Assembly: GCA_002421825.1 (NCBI GenBank)
Contig: DISR01000021.1
Coordinates: 1-10,920, forward strand
DNA length: 10,920 nt
Reading direction: 5' to 3'
Origin: Thiobacillus sp. UBA6205
GTDB lineage: Bacteria; Pseudomonadota; Gammaproteobacteria; Burkholderiales; Thiobacillaceae
Under the pieces are notes generated by a model. The model did not search any database and had not been told where the DNA came from. It was given only the letters and a program-made list of their open reading frames with translations. Of the stretch, positions 1 to 5,523 are shown one piece after another; the stretch's first letter is position 1, and every line of letters begins with the position of its first letter. Position numbers and translations under genes: made by a program.

Positions 1-385
1 TAATGTCTTCCGGCGTCGCGGCGGGGGCGGGCGGCGGGGCTTCCTTCTTCAAGCGGTTGATTTGCTTGACCATGACGAAGATCACCAGCGCCAGGATGAT
101 GAAATTGAGCAGGATGGTGAGGAAGTTGCCGTAGGCGAATACCGGGATGCCGGCTTTTTTCACTTCGGCCAAAGTCATGGCGACGTCGGGCGGCACCTCC
201 CCTAATGCGATGAACAGGTTGCTGAAGTCGAAGCCGCCGGAAACCGCGCCGATGAGCGGCATGACCAGGTCGTCCACGATGGATGACACGATCTTGCCGA
301 AAGCCGCGCCGATGATGACACCGATCGCGAGGTCGACGGCGTTGCCCTTGACGGCGAACTCCTTGAATTCAGAGATAAAGCTCAT
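1..385 (-). CDS. mscL: Large-conductance mechanosensitive channel MscL (3' end cut off by the window)
   Basis: MscL forms a homopentameric inner-membrane pore that opens under membrane tension and releases solutes during hypo-osmotic shock. Read on the minus strand from the ATG at 385-383, the protein begins MSFISEFKEFAVKGNAVDLA and continues with the family's N-terminal amphipathic helix and glycine-rich TM1 (about residues 15-45, with IGVIIGAAFGKIV). A short periplasmic loop follows, then TM2 (about 86-106, YGNFLTILLNFIILALVIF) and the start of the charged cytoplasmic helix (KQINRLKKEAPPP). 128 codons are visible. The E. coli protein has 136 residues, so only about 10-15 residues are probably missing. 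A strong AGGAGG ribosome site (390-395 on the + strand, read in reverse) sits 4 bases before the ATG and settles the start. The gene is divergent from dusB and shares its upstream gap. Identification is by recalled family sequence and is very secure. Confidence 0.96.
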   Translation of the reverse strand, partial: MSFISEFKEFAVKGNAVDLAIGVIIGAAFGKIVSSIVDDLVMPLIGAVSGGFDFSNLFIALGEVPPDVAMTLAEVKKAGIPVFAYGNFLTILLNFIILALVIFVMVKQINRLKKEAPPPAPAATPEDI

Positions 386-455
386 GGCCCCTCCTGTTGT
401 TGAACGCGCAAGCCAGCTTTGTAACATAAAAAAATATTGATCACGCAAAGCGGCT

Positions 456-470
456 GTATAAAAAATACGC
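456..470. promoter_or_regulatory. Candidate Fis binding site upstream of dusB-fis
   Basis: The 15 bases GTATAAAAAATACGC fit the Fis core pattern GNNYRNNWNNYRNNC at every constrained position: G456, T459-A460, A463, T466-A467 and C470. The A-tract centre is the kind of narrow minor groove that Fis prefers. The site lies about 50 bases upstream of the likely dusB start point. In E. coli, Fis represses its own dusB-fis promoter, so an autoregulatory site here is plausible. The match is seen in the sequence; binding is inferred. Confidence 0.45.
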
Positions 471-477
471 AATCAAT

Positions 478-507
478 TTCCCATCACCGTACTTGAAGGG
501 TTAAAAT
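478..507 (+). promoter_or_regulatory. Candidate sigma-70 promoter of dusB-fis
   Basis: A -10 box TAAAAT (502-507, 5 of 6 to TATAAT) lies 18 bases after a weak -35 box TTCCCA (478-483, 4 of 6 to TTGACA). Initiation would fall near 514, only a few bases before the dusB ATG at 518. The same octamer GTTAAAAT recurs upstream of hemA at 9813-9820, also 10 bases before an ATG. The prediction is from pattern alone. Confidence 0.35.
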
Positions 508-517
508 TCCACCCCCT

Positions 518-1537
518 ATGCGTATCGGTCCCCATCTCCTCAAGAACAACCTGATCGTCGCGCCCATGGCGGGGGTGACCGATCGCCCGTTTCGCCAGCT
601 GTGCAAGCAGCTGGGCGCGGGCATGGCAGTCAGCGAGATGGTGACTTCGAACTCGCTGCTCTACGGCAGCAGCAAGACCCGCCGCCGCGCCAACCACGAG
701 GGCGAAGTCGAGCCCAAGTCGGTGCAGATCGCCGGCGCCGATCCGGCAATGATGGCCGAGGCCGCGCGCTACAACGTCGAGCGCGGCGCACAGATCATCG
801 ACATCAACATGGGCTGCCCGGCCAAGAAGGTGTGCAATGTCATGGCTGGTTCGGCGCTCTTGCAGAACGAGGCGCTGGTCGAAAACATTCTCAACGCCGT
901 GGTCAAGGCCGTGCCCGAAGTGCCGGTGACCTTGAAGATCCGCACCGGCTGGGACCGTTCGCATCGCAATGCGCTGAACATCCTGAAAATCGCCGAGGGT
1001 TCCGGCATCCAGGCCCTGGCCATCCACGGCCGCACCCGCGCCTGCGGCTACACTGGCGACGCCGAATACGACACCATCGCCGCGGTCAAGGCCGAGGCGA
1101 GCATCCCAATCATCGCCAACGGCGACATCACCACACCGGAAAAAGCCAGGCACGTGCTCGAGTACACCAGGGCCGACGCCGTCATGATCGGGCGTGCCGC
1201 GCAGGGCCGCCCCTGGATTTTTCGCGAAATCGACCATTATTTGAAAACCGGCCGCCATTTGCCGCCGCCGCAGGTGAGCGAAATTCATCAGGTGCTGAAA
1301 GCGCATCTGGAAGATTTGTACGCGTTCTATGGCGAGCAAACCGGCTTGCGCGTCGCACGCAAGCATATTTCCTGGTACACGCGCGGGCTGGTCAACGCCA
1401 GCAGTTTCCGCCACCGCATGAATCACCTGGAAAGCGTACAGGAGCAACTGGACAGCGTGGACGAGTTCTTTTCCCGCGCCGCCCGCGCCGGCAACACTCT
1501 GCAGTACGAAATTGAGCCAGTCGAACTGGCCGCTTAG
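518..1537 (+). CDS. dusB: tRNA-dihydrouridine synthase B (DusB)
   Basis: DusB is an FMN- and NADPH-dependent enzyme that reduces specific uridines to dihydrouridine in the D-loop of tRNA. The 339-residue protein has the expected TIM-barrel motifs: APMAGVTD (15-22) at the flavin site, NMGCPAKKVC (97-106) with catalytic Cys100, KIRTGW (140-145), HGRTR (160-164), NGDI (201-204) and the phosphate-binding MIGRAAQGRPWIF (213-225). A helical tRNA-binding domain follows. The length is close to the usual 320-345. The start at 518 is fixed by MRIGPHLLKNNLIVAPMAG, which aligns with the known DusB N-terminus. It has no well-placed ribosome site: the nearest, GAAGGG at 495-500, ends 17 bases before the ATG. 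fis follows after 14 bases, the arrangement known from many proteobacteria, so the two are probably co-transcribed. DusB is preferred over DusA or DusC because of the motif set and the fis linkage. Confidence 0.96.
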   Translation: MRIGPHLLKNNLIVAPMAGVTDRPFRQLCKQLGAGMAVSEMVTSNSLLYGSSKTRRRANHEGEVEPKSVQIAGADPAMMAEAARYNVERGAQIIDINMGCPAKKVCNVMAGSALLQNEALVENILNAVVKAVPEVPVTLKIRTGWDRSHRNALNILKIAEGSGIQALAIHGRTRACGYTGDAEYDTIAAVKAEASIPIIANGDITTPEKARHVLEYTRADAVMIGRAAQGRPWIFREIDHYLKTGRHLPPPQVSEIHQVLKAHLEDLYAFYGEQTGLRVARKHISWYTRGLVNASSFRHRMNHLESVQEQLDSVDEFFSRAARAGNTLQYEIEPVELAA

Positions 1538-1551
1538 GGAGAAGTATCTTG

Positions 1552-1788
1552 ATGGAAGAAAGCGAGCTTGCGGCGTGTGTGCGCAAGTCCTTGAACCGCT
1601 ATTTCAAGGACCTCGACGGCGAAGAGCCGGTCGGCATTTACGAAATGGCCATCCTGGCGCTGGAAAAGCCCCTGCTGACCTACATCATGGATCGCGCCGA
1701 GGGCAACCAGACCCGCGCTTCGGAAATGCTGGGCATCAACCGCAACACCCTGCGCAAGAAGCTCAAGCAGCATGGCCTGAGCGACTGA
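1552..1788 (+). CDS. fis: DNA-binding protein Fis (factor for inversion stimulation)
   Basis: Fis is a small homodimeric nucleoid protein that bends DNA and acts on rRNA, tRNA and growth-phase promoters and on site-specific recombination. This copy has 78 residues, against 98 in E. coli; short forms of this kind are typical of betaproteobacteria, where the N-terminal beta-hairpin arm is reduced. The conserved C-terminal core is present: VGIYEMAILALEKPLLTYIM forms the dimer helices, and NQTRASEMLGINRNTLRKKL (about 52-71) is the helix-turn-helix. The ATG at 1552 is chosen over the adjacent TTG at 1549 because AGGGAGAAG (1536-1544) then lies at good spacing. That ribosome site overlaps the dusB stop codon, which suggests translational coupling. 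A consensus Fis site lies in the upstream promoter region, in keeping with autoregulation. Identification is secure. Confidence 0.96.
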   Translation: MEESELAACVRKSLNRYFKDLDGEEPVGIYEMAILALEKPLLTYIMDRAEGNQTRASEMLGINRNTLRKKLKQHGLSD

Positions 1789-1807
1789 GCCATTACAAAC
1801 CAGAACA

Positions 1808-1883
1808 TGAACAAGGAGGACAAGAGGACAGGAGCAAACCCTCTGATTTGTTTTTCCTCTTGTCCTCCTGTCCTCTTTGTTCA
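1808..1883. repeat. Imperfect inverted repeat built from an 8-base purine-rich tandem unit
   Basis: The fis-purH gap holds two 27-base arms (1808-1834 and 1857-1883) that are complementary at 24 of 27 positions, around a 22-base loop. Each arm is made of an 8-base unit, RGAGGACA, where R is G or A, in the order G-A-G on the left and A-G-A on the right when read in reverse. The three mismatches fall exactly at this variable base, 8 bases apart. A shifted register gives a perfect 15-base pairing (1814-1828 with 1855-1869). The outer ends TGAACAA and TTGTTCA pair in the first register only. GATTTTTCT follows shortly after, so the transcript hairpin might also slow polymerase between fis and purH. 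Its origin as a dispersed repeat is inferred. Confidence 0.85.
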
Positions 1884-1909
1884 AGATTTTTCTAACGATT
1901 GATTAACAA

Positions 1910-3460
1910 ATGAAAATCGAACGAGCTTTGATCAGTGTGTCGGACAAGTCCGGCATCCTGGAATTCGCCCGCGAGCTCGCAGCCCTGGGCGTCGACATCA
2001 TCTCCACCGGCGGCACCGCCAAACTGCTCGCCGACAACGGCGTCAAGGTGACGGAGATTTCCGACTACACCGGTTTTCCCGAAATGCTCGACGGCCGCGT
2101 GAAGACCCTGCATCCCAGGGTGCACGGCGGCATCCTCGGCCGGCGCGACCTGCCCGAGCACGTGGCAACCATGCGTGAGCACGGCATCGGCAACATCGAC
2201 CTCGTGGTGGTCAACCTCTATCCCTTCCGCGAGACCATCGCCAAGCCTGGCTGCACGCTGGAAGACGCCATCGAGAACATCGACATCGGCGGCCCCGCCA
2301 TGGTGCGCTCCTCGGCCAAGAACCACGCGCACGTCGCCATCGTTACCGACCCCGCCGACTACGCCGTGGTCCTGAATGAAATGAAAGCCGGCGGCGTGAC
2401 CCAGGAAACGCGCTTCTCGCTCGCCATCAAGGCCTTCGAGCACACGGCGGCCTACGATGGCGCCATCGCCAACTACTTCGGCGGCATCATCGAACAATCC
2501 GAATTTCCGCGCACCATCAACCTGCAGTTCAACAAGGCGCAGGCCATGCGTTATGGCGAGAATCCGCACCAGAACGCGGCGTTCTACGTCGAGGCCAATG
2601 CGAAAGAGGCCAGCATCGCCACCGCGAAGCAGCTGCAGGGCAAGGAGCTGTCCTACAACAACATCGGCGACGCCGATGCCGCGCTGGAATGCGTGAAACA
2701 GTTCGATACCGCGCCGGCCTGCGTCATCGTCAAGCATGCCAACCCCTGCGGCGTGGCCTACGGCAAGGATCTCCTGGAAGCCTACGACCGCGCCTACCGG
2801 ACCGATCCCGAGTCGGCCTTCGGCGGCATCATCGCTTTCAACGGCGAACTCGACGCCGAGACCATGAAAGTCATCGTCGAGCGCCAGTTCGTCGAAGTCA
2901 TCATCGCGCCGAAAGTGTCGGCGGCCGCAGTGGAAGTCGCGGCCGCGAAGAAAAACGTGCGCGTGCTCGAATGCGGCCAGTGGCCTGCCGAGCCCGGCAA
3001 GCGCCTCGACTTCAAGCGCGTGACCGGCGGCCTCTTGGTGCAAGATGCGGACCTCGCACTGCACGGCGAGATCAAGGTGGTGACCAAGCGCGTGCCTTCT
3101 GAAACCGAAATGCGCGACCTGCTGTTCGCCTGGCGCGTGGCCAAGTATGTGAAATCCAACGCCATCGTCTACGCCAGGGACAACATGACCATCGGTGTCG
3201 GCGCCGGCCAGATGAGCCGCGTCAACTCCGCGCGCATCGCCGCGATCAAGGCCGAGCACGCAGGTCTTTCCGTGCCCGGCTCGGTCATGGCCTCGGACGC
3301 CTTCTTCCCGTTCCGCGACGGCATCGACAACGCCGCCGCCGCCGGTATCAAGGCGGTGATCCAGCCGGGCGGCTCCATGCGCGACGACGAAGTCATCGCG
3401 GCAGCGAACGAACACGGCATGGCCATGGTGTTCACCGGCATGCGGCACTTTAGGCATTAA
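1910..3460 (+). CDS. purH: Bifunctional AICAR formyltransferase / IMP cyclohydrolase (PurH)
   Basis: PurH catalyses the last two steps of de novo IMP synthesis in the cytoplasm: formyl transfer from 10-formyltetrahydrofolate to AICAR, then ring closure to IMP. The 516 residues cover both domains. The N-terminal MGS-like cyclohydrolase domain (about 1-195) shows SVSDKSGI (9-16), STGGTAKLL (32-40), DGRVKTLHPRVHGGI (61-75) and IDIGGPAMVRSSAKN (124-138). The transformylase domain shows RYGENPHQ (214-221), LQGKELSYNNIGDADAALE (242-260), the catalytic Lys-His in VKHANPCG (274-281), SDAFFPFRDGID (462-473) and QPGGSMRD (485-492). The length is normal. The ATG at 1910 gives the canonical start MKIERALISVSDKSG, although no clear ribosome site precedes it in the AT-rich run before the ATG. 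It follows fis after a 121-base gap filled by a hairpin repeat. Confidence 0.98.
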   Translation: MKIERALISVSDKSGILEFARELAALGVDIISTGGTAKLLADNGVKVTEISDYTGFPEMLDGRVKTLHPRVHGGILGRRDLPEHVATMREHGIGNIDLVVVNLYPFRETIAKPGCTLEDAIENIDIGGPAMVRSSAKNHAHVAIVTDPADYAVVLNEMKAGGVTQETRFSLAIKAFEHTAAYDGAIANYFGGIIEQSEFPRTINLQFNKAQAMRYGENPHQNAAFYVEANAKEASIATAKQLQGKELSYNNIGDADAALECVKQFDTAPACVIVKHANPCGVAYGKDLLEAYDRAYRTDPESAFGGIIAFNGELDAETMKVIVERQFVEVIIAPKVSAAAVEVAAAKKNVRVLECGQWPAEPGKRLDFKRVTGGLLVQDADLALHGEIKVVTKRVPSETEMRDLLFAWRVAKYVKSNAIVYARDNMTIGVGAGQMSRVNSARIAAIKAEHAGLSVPGSVMASDAFFPFRDGIDNAAAAGIKAVIQPGGSMRDDEVIAAANEHGMAMVFTGMRHFRH

Positions 3461-3565
3461 GTGAAGGGGGAAGGGTGAAGGGGGAAGGGTAAAACCCAAC
3501 CCTCCCGGCAGGGAGGGTGGCGCGCAGCGCCGGGTGGGCATCTCCCTTCCCCCTTCTCCCTTCAC
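3461..3565. repeat. Heptad-based inverted repeat (GNGAAGG units) enclosing a second structured element
   Basis: Immediately after the purH stop, the 14-base sequence GTGAAGGGGGAAGG occurs twice in tandem (3461-3474 and 3475-3488), that is, four heptads of GNGAAGG. The right arm (3544-3565) is complementary to 3461-3482 at 20 of 22 positions and also consists of this heptad. Both mismatches fall at the variable second base of the heptad. The left arm is homopurine apart from two T. It carries four G-tracts of 3-5 bases (3466-3489), matching the G-quadruplex pattern in the purH transcript strand. The element fills most of the purH-purD gap and leaves only about 24 bases before the purD ATG. Confidence 0.85.
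3495..3538. repeat. Nested multi-hairpin palindromic element inside the purH-purD repeat
   Basis: A closing pair CCCA (3495-3498) with TGGG (3535-3538) encloses two perfect hairpins. ACCCTCCC (3499-3506) pairs with GGGAGGGT (3511-3518) around a GGCA tetraloop, and GGCGC (3519-3523) pairs with GCGCC (3527-3531) around GCA. The result is a compact three-way junction with almost no unpaired bases. Its composition (mixed GC) differs from the flanking purine heptads, so it may be an independent REP-like unit sitting in the loop of the outer repeat. The pairing is seen in the sequence; separate origin is inferred. Confidence 0.7.
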
Positions 3566-3589
3566 ATTTCATTACCACATAGGCAAGTT

Positions 3590-4864
3590 ATGAAGGTTTT
3601 AGTCATCGGAAACGGCGGGCGCGAGCATGCGCTGGCGTGGAAGCTTTCGCAGTCGCCGCGCATGCAGAAGGTTTATGTCGCGCCCGGCAACGGCGGCACG
3701 GCGCTCGACCCGGAGCTTGAAAACGTGCCCATTGCCGGCGTGGCCGAACTGGTCGAATTCGCGCAGCGCGAAAACATCCAGCTCACCGTGGTCGGACCCG
3801 AAGCGCCGCTGGCCGAAGGTGTCGTCGACGCCTTCCGCGCTGCAGGCTTGAAGATATTCGGCCCGGCGAAAGCCGCCGCGCAGTTGGAGTCGTCGAAGGA
3901 TTTCGCCAAGGACTTCATGGTGCGGCACGGCATCCCCACTGCCAAGTACCAGACCTTTACCGATGCCGGCCTGGCGCACGCCTACATCGATGCCGAGGGG
4001 GCGCCCATCGTCATCAAGGCCGACGGCCTCGCCGCCGGCAAGGGCGTGGTGGTGGCCCAGACCTTGCAGGAAGCGCACACGGCCATCGACGACATGCTGG
4101 CCGGCAACAAGCTCGGTTCTGCGGGTGCGCGCGTGGTGATCGAGGAATGCCTGACCGGAGAGGAAGCCAGCTTCATCGTCATGGTCGACGGCGAGCATGT
4201 GCTGGCGCTTGCGTCCAGCCAGGACCACAAACGACTGCTGGACGACGATGCCGGCCCCAACACCGGCGGCATGGGCGCCTATTCGCCCGCGCCGGTGGTG
4301 ACGCCTGAGATGCATGCCAAAATCCTGCGCGAAGTGATCCAGCCTACCGTGGTCGGCATGGCCAGGGATGGCATTCCCTATACCGGCTTTCTCTATGCCG
4401 GGGTGATGGTCGGCGACAGCGGCGCGATCAAGGTGCTTGAATTCAACTGCCGCATGGGCGATCCGGAGACCCAGCCCATCATGATGCGGCTGAAGTCCGA
4501 TCTGGTGACCCTGGTCGAGCATGCGATCGACGGCAAGCTCGACAGGATCGAGGCGGAATGGGATCGCCGTACCGCGCTGGCCGTGGTGCTGGCCGCGGCC
4601 AACTATCCCGATTCGCCGAGGAAGGGCGATGTCATCGAAGGCCTGCCCAAGAGTGAAGAAGACCTGCATGTGTTCCATGCCGGCACGCAATTGACTGATG
4701 GCAAACTGTTGACCAGCGGCGGCCGTGTGCTTGCCGTGACCGCGCTGGGTGACAGTGTGAAGATGGCGCAAAAACGTGCTTATGAGGCGGTGGCGCAGAT
4801 CCGTTTCGACGGCATGCAGTACCGCAAGGACATCGGCTACCGGGCCTTGAATCGCAAGGCGTGA
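3590..4864 (+). CDS. purD: Phosphoribosylamine-glycine ligase (GAR synthetase, PurD)
   Basis: PurD catalyses the second step of de novo purine synthesis, the ATP-dependent joining of glycine to phosphoribosylamine, in the cytoplasm. The 424-residue ATP-grasp enzyme has all family marks: GNGGREHAL (7-15) and APGNGGT (31-37) in the N-domain, VGPEAPL (68-74), the nucleotide loop KADGLAAGKGVVVA (143-156), DHKRLLDDDAGPNTGGMGAY (212-231) and the metal-binding EFNCRMGDPETQ (284-295). The C-terminal domain continues to residue 424; E. coli PurD has 429. AGGCAAG (3581-3587) is a fair ribosome site for the ATG at 3590. It lies downstream of purH in the same direction, so the two may share a transcript through the hairpin repeat between them. 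The linkage of purH and purD is common in proteobacteria. No truncation is seen. Confidence 0.98.
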   Translation: MKVLVIGNGGREHALAWKLSQSPRMQKVYVAPGNGGTALDPELENVPIAGVAELVEFAQRENIQLTVVGPEAPLAEGVVDAFRAAGLKIFGPAKAAAQLESSKDFAKDFMVRHGIPTAKYQTFTDAGLAHAYIDAEGAPIVIKADGLAAGKGVVVAQTLQEAHTAIDDMLAGNKLGSAGARVVIEECLTGEEASFIVMVDGEHVLALASSQDHKRLLDDDAGPNTGGMGAYSPAPVVTPEMHAKILREVIQPTVVGMARDGIPYTGFLYAGVMVGDSGAIKVLEFNCRMGDPETQPIMMRLKSDLVTLVEHAIDGKLDRIEAEWDRRTALAVVLAAANYPDSPRKGDVIEGLPKSEEDLHVFHAGTQLTDGKLLTSGGRVLAVTALGDSVKMAQKRAYEAVAQIRFDGMQYRKDIGYRALNRKA

Positions 4865-4871
4865 GGAGTTC

Positions 4872-4899
4872 GTGGGAGGCCCGCCCTCGGGCCGATGGG
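4872..4899 (+). repeat. REP-like palindrome, first of an opposed pair
   Basis: The unit starts GTGGGAG, followed by a stem GGCCCG (4878-4883) and CGGGCC (4888-4893) with loop CCCT, and ends CGATGGG. This layout, a GTGG or GTAG head, a short GC stem and a CGATGG tail, is that of the REP sequences mobilised by RAYT (TnpA-REP) transposases in many proteobacteria. It begins 7 bases after the purD stop. Stem and head are seen directly; the family assignment is by resemblance. Confidence 0.65.
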
Positions 4900-4920
4900 T
4901 TTTAGGGTGATGAACCGTTG

Positions 4921-4945
4921 TTCGCGGCGGGCGCGCCGCCCCTGC
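4921..4945 (-). repeat. REP-like palindrome, second of the pair, opposite orientation
   Basis: Read on the minus strand this begins GCAGGGGCGGCG and ends GCCGCGAA. The stem GCGGC (4924-4928) pairs with GCCGC (4935-4939), with an alternative stem GGCGG/CCGCC shifted by two bases. The head GCAGGGG and tail GCGAA parallel those of the unit at 4872-4899 in inverted orientation, with 21 bases between the two. Two opposed REPs form the typical BIME arrangement. Stem sequences differ between the two units, so they may be different subfamilies. No RAYT gene lies in the window. Confidence 0.55.
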
Positions 4946-4954
4946 GTCGCTTGC

Positions 4955-4978
4955 GGGATAAGGGTTAGGGATGATGGG
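4955..4978 (+). promoter_or_regulatory. Four-tract G-quadruplex motif overlapping the tsaC ribosome site
   Basis: Four GGG tracts (4955-4957, 4962-4964, 4968-4970, 4976-4978) are separated by 4, 3 and 5 bases, meeting the usual G3 N1-7 rule. The last tract is also the likely ribosome-binding GGGAA of tsaC, whose ATG is at 4984. The G-rich strand is the mRNA strand, so folding could mask initiation. The motif is seen; any regulatory role is inferred. Confidence 0.4.
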
Positions 4979-4983
4979 AAACA

Positions 4984-5523
4984 ATGAAACCTGAAACCTT
5001 GCGCGCTTTTCTGAAACAGGGCGGCGTCATCGCCTATCCCACCGAATCCTGTTACGGCCTCGGCTGCGATCCCATGAACCGTGCTGCCGTGGAAAGAATC
5101 TTCAAGTTGAAAGGCCGCGGCGCCGCCAAGGGGCTCATCCTTATCGCCGCCAACCGCAATCAATTGCGTCCTTATGCCACGCGCGCGTCCATCGAGGCAG
5201 CCTGGAACAAGCGCCGCTGGCCCGGCCCTGTCACCTGGGTACTGCCGGCCGCGAAAACCTGCCCCGAATGGCTGACCGGCGGACGCGGCACCGTGGCGGT
5301 GCGCATTACCGCGCACACCGGCGCAGCCGCGCTGTGCAGGGAGGCGGGCATGGCCCTGGTCTCCACCAGCGCCAACAGGAGCGGCGACAGCCCGGCCAAA
5401 ACGGCTGAGGAATGCAGCGTGCTGTTCGGCAACAAGGTGCGCGTGCAGGAAGGCAGGATCGGCACGCGTAAACGCCCCTCCACCCTGATAGACTTGGCGA
5501 GCGGCAAGGTATTGAGAAAATGA
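4984..5523 (+). CDS. tsaC: L-threonylcarbamoyladenylate synthase (TsaC/YrdC family)
   Basis: TsaC makes threonylcarbamoyl-AMP from threonine, bicarbonate and ATP, the first step towards t6A37 on ANN-decoding tRNAs; TsaB, TsaD and TsaE complete it. The 179-residue protein is the single-domain YrdC type (E. coli 190), without the extra Sua5 domain. It shows AYPTESCYGLGCDP (17-30), the K-x-R...K-G signature as KGRGAAKGLIL (43-53), PGPVTWVLP (80-88), RGTVAVRIT (101-109) and STSANRSG (127-134), which lines the nucleotide pocket. The ATG at 4984 is preceded by GGGAA (4976-4980). Its stop overlaps the hemF start in the four bases ATGA (5520-5523), so the two are translationally coupled. A tsaC-hemF neighbourhood is also known from gammaproteobacteria. 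The related protein YciO is the main alternative, but the KGR signature and STSAN favour TsaC. Confidence 0.9.
   Translation: MKPETLRAFLKQGGVIAYPTESCYGLGCDPMNRAAVERIFKLKGRGAAKGLILIAANRNQLRPYATRASIEAAWNKRRWPGPVTWVLPAAKTCPEWLTGGRGTVAVRITAHTGAAALCREAGMALVSTSANRSGDSPAKTAEECSVLFGNKVRVQEGRIGTRKRPSTLIDLASGKVLRK

Noticed and set aside
437..462. TTGATC (437-442) with TATAAA (457-462) as the dusB promoter.
   Set aside because: The 14-base spacer is too short for sigma-70, and the TATAAA lies inside the Fis-like site; the boxes at 478-507 fit better.
1857..1895. Intrinsic terminator after fis.
   Set aside because: The stem is long, but the following T-run is short, interrupted and displaced, and the loop is large; it is recorded as a repeat, with termination only a possibility.
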